Positions 1 through 8,538 are shown, counted from the stretch's first letter. The stretch: DNA of 64,000 nt from Sinanaerobacter sp. ZZT-01 (GCF_035621135.1 NZ_CP141728.1:558001-622000), one strand, 5' to 3'. Notes: generated from the letters alone by a model not told the origin. A program made the numbers and translations.

Positions 1-461
1 CCGCTTCCGTAACTGTATCGAATGAGTTTATAGAAGGCGGCGGCACGCTTGACATCATTCATGACTGCCTTTTCTGTAAGAATCTGCCGGATGTCTTCGT
101 ACTCAAGTGGGGAGATATATCGCTCGGCAAGTTCTAACTCCTTTGCGAGATACTCACTAGTGAATTCCTGCTTCTCCAAATATCTGCGAAGCACACCAAA
201 CTCATCTCGCCCATTCAGCGGCAGGAAATTCAGTTCCTGAATCAGTGCAAGGGTTTGCTCCTTAGCACACCGGAACATGTTCGTGAGGTCGTAGTTAAAA
301 TCGTTGTACACCTCCATGGCGGTATCAACCGGCCGACCAAACAGCACCCATCCACCGCCGCCGAAAACCTCAATATACCGCCCGAACTCTTTGGGCATCC
401 GCTGATAGATTAGCTCCCGCAATGCTTTTTTTCCACCCACCCAGCTGATGATGCTGTTCAT
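1..461 (-). CDS. DNA adenine methylase (Dam/D12 class), C-terminus outside window
   Basis: The open frame begins with ATG at 461 and runs off the left edge, so about 153 N-terminal residues are visible. It opens MNSIISWVGGKKALRELI, the glycine-rich S-adenosylmethionine loop of class-D12 adenine-N6 methyltransferases (usual form FxGGK), followed by YIEVFGGGGWVLF and VYNDFNYDL, the typical second SAM-contact region. The catalytic DPPY motif would lie beyond the edge. An AGGCAGGTG ribosome site precedes the ATG. It lies 4 nt after the 67-residue gene, so the two are probably co-transcribed. In mobile elements such orphan methylases usually protect element DNA or affect host restriction; that role is inferred here. 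Confidence 0.88.
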   Translation of the reverse strand, partial: MNSIISWVGGKKALRELIYQRMPKEFGRYIEVFGGGGWVLFGRPVDTAMEVYNDFNYDLTNMFRCAKEQTLALIQELNFLPLNGRDEFGVLRRYLEKQEFTSEYLAKELELAERYISPLEYEDIRQILTEKAVMNDVKRAAAFYKLIRYSYGS

Positions 462-465
462 TTTT

Positions 466-669
466 TCACCTGCCTTTACTGCGGCGGTTGATGGCATCAA
501 CATCCGTTTTCATACATGTTCCATCCGGACTCCAGCAAATGAAACCGACACGGGGATAAGGACAGCCCTCGCACCGGGAACGCTCGGCTGGCAGTGGAAC
601 GCCATAACGTTTTGGTGGACTGGTTGCTCCCGCACCCGGCTTTTCTAATGGATTTGCTTTTTGATTCAT
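466..669 (-). CDS. small Cys-rich hypothetical protein of the mobile element
   Basis: A 67-residue protein starting at ATG 669 behind AAAGGAGCATAAATC, a good ribosome site. The second half holds CEGCPYPRVGFICW and DGTCMKTD, giving four cysteines in two close pairs, which suggests a small metal-binding (zinc) fold. It ends 4 nt before the methylase start and its 3' end supplies that gene's ribosome site, so translational coupling is likely. An overlapping reading frame at 497-718 lacks a comparable ribosome site. I do not recognise a named family; similar tiny proteins accompany adenine methylases in clostridial mobile elements as far as I recall. Confidence 0.6.
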   Translation of the reverse strand: MNQKANPLEKPGAGATSPPKRYGVPLPAERSRCEGCPYPRVGFICWSPDGTCMKTDVDAINRRSKGR

Positions 670-693
670 GATTTATGCTCCTTTCGTTGAAAA

Positions 694-716
694 CAAAAAA
701 GGCGCCGCCTTTTTCC
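694..716 (-). terminator. short hairpin with T-run, minus-strand terminator-like
   Basis: On the minus strand AAAAAGGC-GGC-GCCTTTTTT forms a stem of 8 with a 3-nt loop and a T-tract. It lies 25 nt upstream of the 67-residue gene, so it would end a transcript entering from the right, or act as an attenuator for that gene. Confidence 0.45.
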
Positions 717-775
717 AAAGACGATGCCTCATGTTTTCTTATTCTGTTAATGATAGTTGATTCGGAAAAAAGAAA

Positions 776-823
776 AAGCCCCTCTCAGTTTCAGGTGAAA
801 CTAAAAAGGCGCTACATATTGAG
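776..823 (-). terminator. degenerate terminator plus gene-tail remnant
   Basis: On the minus strand AGCGCC pairs with GGGGCT around an inner stem AGTTTCA/TGAAACT, then a T-rich run. Positions 811-823 (gctacatattgag) match 3470-3482 exactly, and there the same bases encode the last residues and stop of the 108-residue gene, which also sits on a terminator. In the same frame this copy still reads THLNM-stop after a short open stretch that begins with a stop codon. It looks like the leftover 3' end of a lost paralogue. Confidence 0.4.
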
Positions 824-938
824 ATGTGTTCCACTGCACCTTTGGGTTCTCGCAGCGAAATCATTAACGATAACATAGGTTCATACATCCTATGCAAATG
901 TTACCGCTTTACAAAAAGCGAAATATTGCGTACAATAC

Positions 939-977
939 GAGCAGTTGAACTGCTCAATGAAAGCTGTAGCAGTTCAG
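939..977. promoter_or_regulatory. operator-like palindrome upstream of XRE regulator
   Basis: GAGCAGTTGAACTGCTC (939-955) is a perfect 8+8 palindrome around one central base, and a related half (GCAGTTCAG) follows at about 969-977. It lies between the divergent methylase-side genes and the XRE gene, where an autoregulated repressor would bind. Which protein binds is inferred. Confidence 0.5.
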
Positions 978-1008
978 TGTTCTTATTGTATAAGGAGTGA
1001 TCATCAGG

Positions 1009-1389
1009 ATGACCTTCGGGGATAAATTCAAGCAGGAAAGAAGCAGGCTTGGCTTAACACAACAGGAAACAGCAGACGGTCTGCAAATTAACCGCCGCAT
1101 GATCACACGATATGAAACCGGGATCTCGTTTCCCCGCTCCAGAGATGCCTATAAAAAGATTGCCGGCTTTTTCGGAGTGGATGTTAACTACCTGCTGTCC
1201 GAAGATCAGGAGCTTACTGTCGTTGCCACTGAGCAGTATGGAAGCCGGGGCATGAAGCAAGCGCAGGAGATCATTGACGGATTAGCCAGTTTATTTGCTG
1301 GCGATACTTTGTCTGAGCAGGATAAACATACAGTTATGAAGGCATTGCAGGATGTTTACAGGGAATCGAGAGCAATGAAAACAGGTTAA
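1009..1389 (+). CDS. XRE-family transcriptional regulator
   Basis: A 126-residue protein with an N-terminal Cro/CI-type helix-turn-helix: FKQERSRLGLTQQETADGL followed by RRMITRYETGISFP, the classic recognition-helix region. The C-terminal half is charged and helical and has no peptidase motif. ATG at 1009 is preferred over an in-frame GTG 12 bases earlier because the GTG overlaps the AAGGAG ribosome site. It lies directly upstream of the Y-family polymerase gene on the same strand, so it likely controls that unit and its own promoter through the palindrome at 939-955. Confidence 0.85.
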   Translation: MTFGDKFKQERSRLGLTQQETADGLQINRRMITRYETGISFPRSRDAYKKIAGFFGVDVNYLLSEDQELTVVATEQYGSRGMKQAQEIIDGLASLFAGDTLSEQDKHTVMKALQDVYRESRAMKTG

Positions 1390-1431
1390 TTTTAATCGGC
1401 GCAGATAAACACTAAAAGGAGGTAATGAACG

Positions 1432-2961
1432 ATGAAGTCAGAAAATAGAACCTATATTGCTATCGACCTGAAGTCGTTCTATGCCTCCGTAGAGTGTATT
1501 GAACGCAATCTTAATCCAATGACCACAAACCTTGTGGTCGCTGATGCCAGCCGGACAGAAAAGACAATTTGCCTTGCGGTTTCTCCTTCTCTGAAAGCAT
1601 ATGGCATTCCGGGAAGAGCCAGGCTGTTTGAGGTCGTACAAAAAGTAAAGGAAGCCAATGCTCGAAGACAACAGAAAGTATCTGGCCGCAGTTTTACTGG
1701 CGCATCTTATCATGATGCCGAACTGAAAGCATCACCTACTCTCTCCCTTGATTATATCGTTGCGCCTCCACGTATGGCTCTGTATATGGAATATAGCACA
1801 AGCATTTACAATGTTTATCTTAAGTACATTGCACCCGAGGACATCCATGTTTACTCCATCGATGAGGTGTTCATGGACGTTACAGCATATTTAAATACCT
1901 ATCAGCTCACAGCGCATGAGCTTGCCATGAAGATCATTCTTGATGTCCTGGACACCACTGGCATCACAGCAACCGCTGGTATTGGGACAAACCTCTACCT
2001 CTGTAAAATTGCAATGGACATTGGGGCAAAGCATATCCAGGCAGATAAAAACGGTGTTCGGATTGCGGAACTGGATGAGATGGCTTACCGCCGCTCCCTA
2101 TGGACGCATCGTCCTCTTACTGACTTCTGGCGTGTGGGGAGAGGCTATGCAAAAAAACTTGAGGAACATGGACTCTATACAATGGGCGATGTTGCACGAT
2201 GTTCCATTGGTAAATCTACTGATTACTACAATGAAGCCTTGTTATATAAACTGTTCGGCATCAATGCGGAATTGCTGATCGATCATGCCTGGGGGTGGGA
2301 GCCATGCACCATTGCCGACGTCAAGGCATATAAGCCCAGCACAAACAGCATTGGATCTGGTCAGGTACTGCATTGTCCTTATTCCTTTGACAAGGCAAAA
2401 CTGATTGTTCGTGAAATGACCGAGCTGCTGGTACTGGATCTGGTTGACAAAGGGCTTGTGACCGACCAGCTGGTTTTAACAATAGGTTATGACATTCAAA
2501 ACCTTCAGGACCCGGATTTGAGGAAGTCCTATCATGGCGAGGTAACCACAGATCATTATGGTCGCGTCATACCAAAGCACGCCCATGGCACAGGCAATCT
2601 TGGTAAACACACCTCCTCGACAAAACTGATCATGAAGGCTGTTATGGAACTGTTTGACCGCATCGTTGACAAAAAACTTCTGATCAGAAGAATCAACATC
2701 ACTGCCAACCATGTGATTGATGAAGCGTCAATGCCAAAACCCGATGCCTTTGAGCAGCTTGATTTATTTACGGACTATGAAGCAGTCCGTGAAAGGCAAG
2801 CCGAAGAAGAAACCGAGCTCCAACGGGAAAAGAAAATGCAGAGTGCGATGCTGGCGATCAAAAAAAAGTTTGGAAAGAATGCAATCCTGAAAGGCACCAA
2901 CCTGGAGGAAGGTGCAACGACCATAGACCGAAATAACCAGATTGGAGGGCATAAGGCATGA
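1432..2961 (+). CDS. Y-family DNA polymerase (UmuC/DinB-like)
   Basis: A 509-residue lesion-bypass polymerase. Residues 8-28 (YIAIDLKSFYASVEC) carry the first catalytic Asp12, and residues 141-150 (YSIDEVFMDV) carry the SIDE motif with Asp143 and Glu144. The helix-hairpin-helix and little-finger regions follow, with LWTHRPLTDFWRVGRGY around residue 220. The extended C-terminus after about 420 is charged and resembles mobile-element and phage UmuC-like proteins rather than chromosomal DinB. The start ATG follows AAAGGAGGTAATGAACG. The stop overlaps the YolD-like start by 4 bases, a frequent pairing. No LexA box is evident upstream. Confidence 0.93.
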   Translation: MKSENRTYIAIDLKSFYASVECIERNLNPMTTNLVVADASRTEKTICLAVSPSLKAYGIPGRARLFEVVQKVKEANARRQQKVSGRSFTGASYHDAELKASPTLSLDYIVAPPRMALYMEYSTSIYNVYLKYIAPEDIHVYSIDEVFMDVTAYLNTYQLTAHELAMKIILDVLDTTGITATAGIGTNLYLCKIAMDIGAKHIQADKNGVRIAELDEMAYRRSLWTHRPLTDFWRVGRGYAKKLEEHGLYTMGDVARCSIGKSTDYYNEALLYKLFGINAELLIDHAWGWEPCTIADVKAYKPSTNSIGSGQVLHCPYSFDKAKLIVREMTELLVLDLVDKGLVTDQLVLTIGYDIQNLQDPDLRKSYHGEVTTDHYGRVIPKHAHGTGNLGKHTSSTKLIMKAVMELFDRIVDKKLLIRRINITANHVIDEASMPKPDAFEQLDLFTDYEAVRERQAEEETELQREKKMQSAMLAIKKKFGKNAILKGTNLEEGATTIDRNNQIGGHKA

Positions 2962-3380
2962 AGAATTCTTATGACGATATTATCAATTTACCTCATCATG
3001 TTTCTGCGACCCGTCCCCATATGCTTGCCCTCGACCGCGCAGCACAGTTTTCTCCCTTTGCCGCTCTGACTGGTTATGAAGCAGCAGTCAAAGAAACTGC
3101 TCGGCTGACGGATGAACAGGTAGAGCTGGATGAGGACTCCAAGGCTGCTTTGGAAATGAAGCTACGTATTCTGTCGAATGAACTTTTTAACCATCCGAAG
3201 GTCGAGATCACTTACTTCCAAGCCGATGCGAAAAAAGGCGGCGGCGCATATATCAATGCAATCGGTACAATAAAGAAAATAGATGAATACGAGAGAGTTC
3301 TTCTCATGATGGATGGGACAAAGATACCGATTGAAGCGATCATCGAAATCGAAGGTGAGCTTTTTCAGGCATATCTTTAA
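2958..3380 (+). CDS. YolD-like protein
   Basis: A 140-residue protein of the YolD-like family, routinely encoded beside Y-family polymerases in Firmicutes mobile elements. It starts with ATGA overlapping the polymerase stop. The N-terminus has RPHMLALDRAAQFSPFAAL, the typical opening of this family. The C-terminal half (GTIKKIDEYERVLLMMDGTKIPIEAIIEIEG) is the beta-rich YolD core. The molecular role is unproven; coupling to the polymerase suggests a partner or regulator. It is the last gene of the plus-strand unit. Confidence 0.88.
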   Translation: MKNSYDDIINLPHHVSATRPHMLALDRAAQFSPFAALTGYEAAVKETARLTDEQVELDEDSKAALEMKLRILSNELFNHPKVEITYFQADAKKGGGAYINAIGTIKKIDEYERVLLMMDGTKIPIEAIIEIEGELFQAYL

Positions 3381-3430
3381 TATCCTCTACCTGATAGTCT
3401 AATCAACGACTTGCACTCTTTCTCTGAAAT

Positions 3431-3471
3431 AAAAAAAGCACCCTTCTGTTTCAATTCATACTGATGGGTGC
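3431..3471 (-). terminator. rho-independent terminator
   Basis: On the minus strand AGCACCC and GGGTGCT pair around a 20-nt loop and are followed by seven Ts. The stop codon of the 108-residue gene lies at the edge of the stem. Confidence 0.7.
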
Positions 3472-3797
3472 TACATATTGAGTTGCATCCCTTGATCGGG
3501 ATAGAGAATGGCGAGGCGAGAGGTTTGCAGCTCTACCACTTCACCAGTTTCAATCATTTCACGATGCAGAGCAATCCAACTTAAATCCTCCGCACCAGCA
3601 GGTTTGGGAGGACCGTGCCCATAACGAAAAGATTTTACGATCACGGCGATGTACTCGGATGCACCACAGTCCTCAAGAAGCTCCGTGTATAGATTGGACC
3701 GTTGTATGTCATCTACCTCCGGAATACCGCTCATAATTCCAGCATCGCGAATTCCTGTATTGGTTTCCAGACCAATGATAGAAAAAATTTTGCTCAT
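3471..3797 (-). CDS. hypothetical mobile-element protein
   Basis: A 108-residue protein starting at ATG 3797 behind GGAGGTCAAATTC. It begins MSKIFSIIGLETNTGIRDAG and contains LYTELLEDCGASEYIAVIV and LHREMIETGEVVELQ, a mixed alpha/beta layout without membrane segments or a recognised catalytic motif. I do not recognise the family. It is monocistronic, with its own terminator at 3431-3471. A remnant of the tail of a similar gene is visible at 811-823, so the element once carried two related copies. Confidence 0.6.
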   Translation of the reverse strand: MSKIFSIIGLETNTGIRDAGIMSGIPEVDDIQRSNLYTELLEDCGASEYIAVIVKSFRYGHGPPKPAGAEDLSWIALHREMIETGEVVELQTSRLAILYPDQGMQLNM

Positions 3798-3850
3798 GAT
3801 GAATTTGACCTCCTACATTTTATAGTTTCTGTGTCATAAAAAATGGGAAC

Positions 3851-3904
3851 AAAAAAGAGGCTAAGTCTGCAGGTCATTAAAGTTGACCTGAACCTTAGCC
3901 TCTT
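3851..3904. terminator. long imperfect hairpin, probable bidirectional terminator
   Basis: AAGAGGCTAAG (3855-3865) pairs with CTTAGCCTCTT (3894-3904), with an inner stem AGGTCA/TGACCT. A T-run follows on the minus strand. It could end transcripts leaving rlmD or mark the boundary of the mobile element. Confidence 0.6.
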
Positions 3905-4179
3905 AATTTTCAACTGATAATATATTCACTTCTGCAAATCAATATAAAATTTCATTTCATAGTTGTGTAAGCTCTGAACCGTCTTGTAATTTCATCATCT
4001 TATTATGGTCGTATGACACCCTTACGAAGAATATTATCCCGGTTTTTTTAGCTACCTTCTCTTAACCCAAAACTATCGAATTTTCTTAAAATCATCTATG
4101 TCATCTGTGGAAGGGGCAAAAAAACGGGGTCAAAAATCGCATTTTTTGAGCTCTGAAACCGGTCATTTTCGAGCCAAAA
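3905..4179. other. AT-rich non-coding boundary of the mobile element
   Basis: About 275 bases with no supportable gene on either strand. The part next to rlmD (4120-4179) contains runs such as cggggtcaaaaatcgc and gaaaccggtcattttcg. As the terminal non-coding DNA of an integrated element this would be ordinary, but no recombinase is in view to confirm it. Confidence 0.4.
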
Positions 4180-4230
4180 ACCACAATATATTGTGGTCTA
4201 ACTCCTATTTTTCTTGTCCGAACCACAATA
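4180..4230. repeat. palindrome and half copy at rlmD 3' end; candidate attachment site
   Basis: ACCACAATATATTGTGGT (4180-4197) is a perfect 18-bp palindrome that touches the rlmD stop codon (4198-4200). Its half ACCACAATA recurs at 4222-4230 inside the last codons of rlmD. The change from mobile-element genes to a housekeeping gene happens exactly here. The 3' end of this methyltransferase gene (rumA/rlmD) is a known integration hotspot for integrative conjugative elements in Firmicutes. That this palindrome is the crossover core is inference. Confidence 0.4.
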
Positions 4231-5643
4231 CGTCATCATTATCACTGCTTCAACATGTCCGGTCCAAGGGAACATATCGACAGGCTGCACTTCCTTCACC
4301 GCATACCCACCTTCACCGAGTGTTTTGATGTCTCGCGCAAGTGTAGCTGGATCGCAGGATACATATACGATACGTTCCGGGTTCAGTTTGAGCACAGCAT
4401 CCAAAAGCGCAGCATCACATCCAGAGCGTGGTGGATCTAAAATTACGACATCCGCCTTTACATCTCTTAAGCGTTTCGGTAAAACTTCCTCACTTTTACC
4501 GTAAATATATTCGGCATTTACAATTCCATTAATCACTGCATTCCGATTCGCATCAAGCACAGCGGATTTTTCACTCTCAATTCCGATGACTCGTTTTGCT
4601 TTGGATGCACAATACAGACCGATTGTTCCGACTCCGCAATACAAGTCAAGAACGGTTTCTTTTCCGGTCAAATCCGCAAATTCAACCACTTTATCATATA
4701 ACACCTTCATCTGAACTGGGTTTACCTGATAAAAGGACTGCGGTGAAATTTCAAAAGACAAATTACCCACTCGATCTGTAATCGTTGGTTTTCCGGCAAG
4801 CGTGATACATTCCTTGCCTAAAATCTGGCTTCCTTTGTGCTTATTTATATTTAAAACAACGCTTTCCAAAGACCAGCGCTGCTGCCCCAATTCATCCATG
4901 GGCAGAGAATTCACCGCATCATCCATCAGTTCAACAAGGCGTTCTGCCTTCTTCAGATGTGTCCCGTTCACAACCACAATCGCCATAACTTCCCCTGTAG
5001 AAAATCCTGACTTCACGATTAAATGGCGTAATATCCCCATTCCATTTTGGGAATCATAAACACTAATTCCTTGCTCTTCTACAAATTTTTTTACTGCACC
5101 TGCAAGGACCTCCGCAGGTTCCGCCTGGATCATACAATGTTCGCAATGAACGACATCATGTGTCCTTGGCTTATAAAAACCAATGCTGCATGGTTTGTTA
5201 TTTCTCAGTTTACCTTCATGATTTTTTATTAGGCGCCCTGCCTGAATCGGAAACTGTGCTTTATTTCGGTAACGGTAAGGTTCTTTCATTCCTAAAGTTG
5301 GTTTTACCACTATATCAGTAATCCCGCCGATTCTCTGCAAACGGTCTGAGACCCATTTTTGCTTCAACTCCAGCTGTCCCTCATAATCCATACTTTGAAA
5401 TAAACAGCCTCCACATTCCTTTGCATAAGAACATTCCGGTGAAATACGATGTGGTGATTCCTGAATCAGCTCCAAGACTCGTCCCTTCGCAAAGCTCTTT
5501 TTCACCTGTGTAATTTCTACCTCCGCATAGTCGCCCGTAATGGCGCCTTCGACAAAAACAGTCATGCCCTCTACTCTTCCGATGCCTGCACCCTCTGTTC
5601 CCATATCAATGATTTGTACTTTATATTCTTCACCTAAATTCAA
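4198..5643 (-). CDS. rlmD: 23S rRNA (uracil-5-)-methyltransferase RlmD/RumA type
   Basis: This enzyme makes 5-methyluridine in 23S rRNA with S-adenosylmethionine. The N-terminus is a TRAM domain. A [4Fe-4S] cysteine set follows (CSYAKECGGC, then HCEHC about 90 residues on), then the SAM motif DLYCGVGTIG, the DPPRSGCD motif and the catalytic-cysteine motif VSCDPATLARD. About 481 residues from a TTG at 5643 that has GAAAGGAAGA upstream; a GTG 21 bases earlier has no ribosome site. The protein ends HVEAVIMMTYCG plus an unusual polar tail, which fits replacement of the last codons by an inserted element. Specificity (U747 or U1939) cannot be read from sequence. Confidence 0.9.
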   Translation of the reverse strand: MNLGEEYKVQIIDMGTEGAGIGRVEGMTVFVEGAITGDYAEVEITQVKKSFAKGRVLELIQESPHRISPECSYAKECGGCLFQSMDYEGQLELKQKWVSDRLQRIGGITDIVVKPTLGMKEPYRYRNKAQFPIQAGRLIKNHEGKLRNNKPCSIGFYKPRTHDVVHCEHCMIQAEPAEVLAGAVKKFVEEQGISVYDSQNGMGILRHLIVKSGFSTGEVMAIVVVNGTHLKKAERLVELMDDAVNSLPMDELGQQRWSLESVVLNINKHKGSQILGKECITLAGKPTITDRVGNLSFEISPQSFYQVNPVQMKVLYDKVVEFADLTGKETVLDLYCGVGTIGLYCASKAKRVIGIESEKSAVLDANRNAVINGIVNAEYIYGKSEEVLPKRLRDVKADVVILDPPRSGCDAALLDAVLKLNPERIVYVSCDPATLARDIKTLGEGGYAVKEVQPVDMFPWTGHVEAVIMMTYCGSDKKNRS

Positions 5644-5664
5644 TTTTATCTTCCTTTCAAACAC

Positions 5665-5966
5665 TCATAAAAAAATGGAAATAACGGTTATTCCCCATAC
5701 GATCTTCTGCGTTTTATCTACATAATATAAAAACAAATCAATACTCACAAAGGTTGAAATTCACGGCCTGTATTTTACACCATCGTTAATCGTCAATGTA
5801 TTGTTTCTGTTTTGCTACCAGTTTAGTATACCATAACCTGCATACACTGTCTTCTGCTTTCTCTCATCACAATTCCTATTGCCCCGCAATCATGATAGGC
5901 TGTCAGTTTTGATGCTGACAGCCTATCATAACACAAAGCTTTCGCCTAATAACAATTCGTATTTCT
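5665..5966 (-). terminator. intergenic region with perfect hairpin
   Basis: A 15-bp perfect stem (ATGATAGGCTGTCAG at 5892-5906 with its complement at 5915-5929) lies just after the DUF4173 gene stop. It lacks a T-run, so it may stabilise the mRNA end or terminate weakly. The rest of the stretch up to rlmD is AT-rich and shows no gene. Confidence 0.5.
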
Positions 5967-7553
5967 CTAAATCCCCAGCTTTTCAAACTCCTTTCGAGCT
6001 TGTTCAAGTTGATAATTATAATTTTGCAAAGTCAATTTATATCCCTTCTGACTATCCCAAGGCTGGTTCATCAGTATCTTTCGGATCTGCCATTTTACCC
6101 TGGTGTCTTCTTCCTTTAAATATAAATCACTTAAATACGGCGCGGTGGCAGAAGATAAGCGGTAAAAGCTCGCTATATCTAAGCGTTCCAATGTTCCCTG
6201 CTGATACCGTTCAATATTGTATTTCGCAATCTGTCCATCTACATTCCCAAATGAAAGAATGAGAAAGCACACGATGAAAGAAATGACCATGGCTTTTCCT
6301 GCTTCAAATCGAATAAATTGTCGCAGTAAAATGATACAGAAAAAAGCAAATAGTAAAATCATAAACCACGTTGTATACACCCGAAGTAAGGTCAATCCAT
6401 AATAATGAATGTACATACCCATTTTACTGATCGCCGTTAAAATCAGCAGTAAAGTAAAAACAGAAAGTATGGATATCTCAATTTTCAAGCCCAGCCCGCT
6501 TCTATTTTCTTTATCTTTTTTAGTTTCTTCTCCCTTTACTGCTTCATCCGAAGTGCTTCGCTTCATAATTAAATATGCAACAGCAATAGTCATTAGATTA
6601 ATTCCAGAAACGGTGCACAACTCAAAAAAACCTCTGCGTGCATATTCTGCATAAGTCATCGATTGCGGTAATATATTGTCAAATGCCGATAAAAGATATG
6701 TACCTTGCGAAAAGAAGAATAAAAGATAAATTGCATTTAAAGCCGTTAATGCCGTAAAAATAGCAGCACTTGGTGCAAATTGAAACAATAAGATCGATTC
6801 TTTAACCGATTCCGTAGAGTATTCTTCTAGAGATCTGCCAGTCGCATCTCCATAAAGCAAACCATATAAATAACAGCTTACCGGTATCCCAAGTAAAAAC
6901 TGAACTAAATAGTTTAAAAAATGATTAAAAAACGTAAACGATAATTTCCCGATCATCGCCTCGAAAACTGCATCCGCATTCATCAAAAGCTGCATAACCC
7001 AAATCAGAATCGGCGTAAAAAAGAGAAGGCCTAAGGCTGCCATAAAAAGATTCCTTCCCCTTTGACTCTTTTTTCCCATCTGCTTCAATCCTGCAAATTG
7101 GCACGTAAAGTTGGAAAACGGTATAAAGAAGAACTGTGTTATTAAATCCCAAAGAATGTACACAGATAACCGGCCTTCCAATCTTCGCTTTGTTGTCACA
7201 CAAACCCAGTACACCGCAAGGATCGTGACAAATAATACGTTCAACAGCTTTAAAAATAGATTATCAAATAAGAAAAACGGCAATGCGCTAATGAGTGTCA
7301 ATATCAAGTATGGAATGCTCTGCTTCGTCTGAGGAAATCCACTTTTGTACATATATAATCCCACGCTCAAACAGAATAACAGAACAAAACAAGTCACACT
7401 TAATCCCAAATCGGAAAATCCAATCCAGTGCCAGTATAAGAACCCGATCACTGGCATAAATAATGCAAATCCTATGTCTTTTCCTTCAAATTTTTTAGGT
7501 TTTACTTCTGTAAGCACCCGAACCTCTTCCTTTACTTTCAATATTTCGTCCAT
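5967..7553 (-). CDS. DUF4173 polytopic membrane protein
   Basis: A 528-residue integral membrane protein with about ten to twelve hydrophobic segments after a cytoplasmic N-terminus. The motif MTYAEYARRGFFELC around residue 305 is the signature of the DUF4173 family. A charged loop (KGEETKKDKENRSG) separates the last membrane block. The soluble C-terminus has short helical repeats. The function of the family is not established. It is followed by the hairpin at 5892-5929 and stands alone, 90 bases downstream of the XRE gene. Confidence 0.8.
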   Translation of the reverse strand: MDEILKVKEEVRVLTEVKPKKFEGKDIGFALFMPVIGFLYWHWIGFSDLGLSVTCFVLLFCLSVGLYMYKSGFPQTKQSIPYLILTLISALPFFLFDNLFLKLLNVLFVTILAVYWVCVTTKRRLEGRLSVYILWDLITQFFFIPFSNFTCQFAGLKQMGKKSQRGRNLFMAALGLLFFTPILIWVMQLLMNADAVFEAMIGKLSFTFFNHFLNYLVQFLLGIPVSCYLYGLLYGDATGRSLEEYSTESVKESILLFQFAPSAAIFTALTALNAIYLLFFFSQGTYLLSAFDNILPQSMTYAEYARRGFFELCTVSGINLMTIAVAYLIMKRSTSDEAVKGEETKKDKENRSGLGLKIEISILSVFTLLLILTAISKMGMYIHYYGLTLLRVYTTWFMILLFAFFCIILLRQFIRFEAGKAMVISFIVCFLILSFGNVDGQIAKYNIERYQQGTLERLDIASFYRLSSATAPYLSDLYLKEEDTRVKWQIRKILMNQPWDSQKGYKLTLQNYNYQLEQARKEFEKLGI

Positions 7554-7641
7554 CTTTTCCCCCTATACTCTAATCTCTCAAACGCTAACCTATTTTATCA
7601 ATTACCTTTTATCCCCTTTTTCATGTAGTTCATCTAAGAAG

Positions 7642-7848
7642 TTAATCCTTCACGTATTCCAAAATATCTCCCGGTTGACATTCCAAAGCTTTGCAAATTT
7701 CCTCTAAAGTAGAAAAACGGATCGCCTTTGCCTTATTGTTTTTTAAAATAGACAAATTTGCAGGAGTAATGCCAATACGTTCAGAAAGCTCTCCGGCAGA
7801 CATTTTTCTTCTTGCCATCACAACATCTAAGTTCACGATGATTGCCAT
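7642..7848 (-). CDS. Cro/CI-like XRE regulator (YozG type)
   Basis: A 68-residue single-domain helix-turn-helix protein. LDVVMARRKMSAGELSERIG and ITPANLSILKNNKAKAIRF form the DNA-binding core, and the C-terminus ECQPGDILEYVKD is diagnostic of the YozG-like subgroup. It lies 13 bases after the DUF2975 gene; this pair is common in Firmicutes, where the membrane protein and regulator are co-expressed. The ribosome site GGGAGGAACAAT precedes the ATG. Likely autoregulatory, from family knowledge. Confidence 0.88.
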   Translation of the reverse strand: MAIIVNLDVVMARRKMSAGELSERIGITPANLSILKNNKAKAIRFSTLEEICKALECQPGDILEYVKD

Positions 7849-7861
7849 ATTGTTCCTCCCT

Positions 7862-8308
7862 TCAAATTGTCAATTCATTTTCTCGTTTTAATTTAACTGC
7901 CTGTTCAATTACATTCTTCACCACCCTTAAAATCAATCCAAAGAAAACCGCCGCAGCAGCAACTATTAAAAATAAGAGATAATAGTAGCCTGACAGGAAT
8001 AATATCCCCGCCACAGCAAAACAACACCAAGAAATCGCTCGGAGATACTGCACATTTTTATCAATAAAAACGTAATCTCTCTTTATGTTGTCTAAAAGAC
8101 GATTTAAGCAGTAAAGTGCGGTCAAAGACGGTACACAACACGCATACACTGTCATTAAAAGTGGTACAATCAAGTCCGGATTCTTCGCAGTATAAGCCAT
8201 GTACAGCTTGATGAGGCGAGGCGCTCCCACACCAAACAAGACAATAAGCGCCATAACCACCTTTGTGCAAATTGAGGAAAGGTTTACTGATTTCACTGCA
8301 TTCCACAT
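7862..8308 (-). CDS. DUF2975 membrane protein
   Basis: A 148-residue protein with four predicted membrane segments: residues about 15-35, 48-68, 90-110 and 112-130. The segment order and RDYVFIDKNVQYLRAISWCCF in the middle match the DUF2975 family. It is first in a two-gene unit with the small XRE regulator and is expressed from the promoter at 8461-8489. The role is unknown; by analogy with other such pairs the membrane protein may sequester or signal to the regulator. Confidence 0.8.
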   Translation of the reverse strand: MWNAVKSVNLSSICTKVVMALIVLFGVGAPRLIKLYMAYTAKNPDLIVPLLMTVYACCVPSLTALYCLNRLLDNIKRDYVFIDKNVQYLRAISWCCFAVAGILFLSGYYYLLFLIVAAAAVFFGLILRVVKNVIEQAVKLKRENELTI

Positions 8309-8460
8309 ATAATTTCTTCTCCCCTATTCTTTCATCTTGATTTTTTAGAAAGGATCAAACGACAAATCAAAATTTTCATTTAAAGTTTTTTTGTATCCAT
8401 CTCGTAGAGATCGTTAATGATTCTCTCATCCATTTATACCATAAATATCCTTTCCTACCT

Positions 8461-8489
8461 ATCATAAAAAAAAATATATCAATTGTCAA
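8461..8489 (-). promoter_or_regulatory. sigma-A type promoter for DUF2975-XRE
   Basis: On the minus strand TTGACA (8484-8489) and TATGAT (8461-8466) are separated by 17 bases, about 150 bases upstream of the DUF2975 start. An AT-rich inverted repeat overlaps the -35 area and may be an operator. Confidence 0.6.
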
Positions 8490-8538
8490 TATATATTTAT
8501 CGTTTTTCAATAAAAATATACTGTTTTTCATTAATTTA

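Noticed and set aside
497-718. 73-codon frame on the minus strand overlapping the small Cys-rich gene
   Set aside because: No ribosome site and different frame from the gene at 466-669, which has GGAG at good distance and meaningful Cys pairs.
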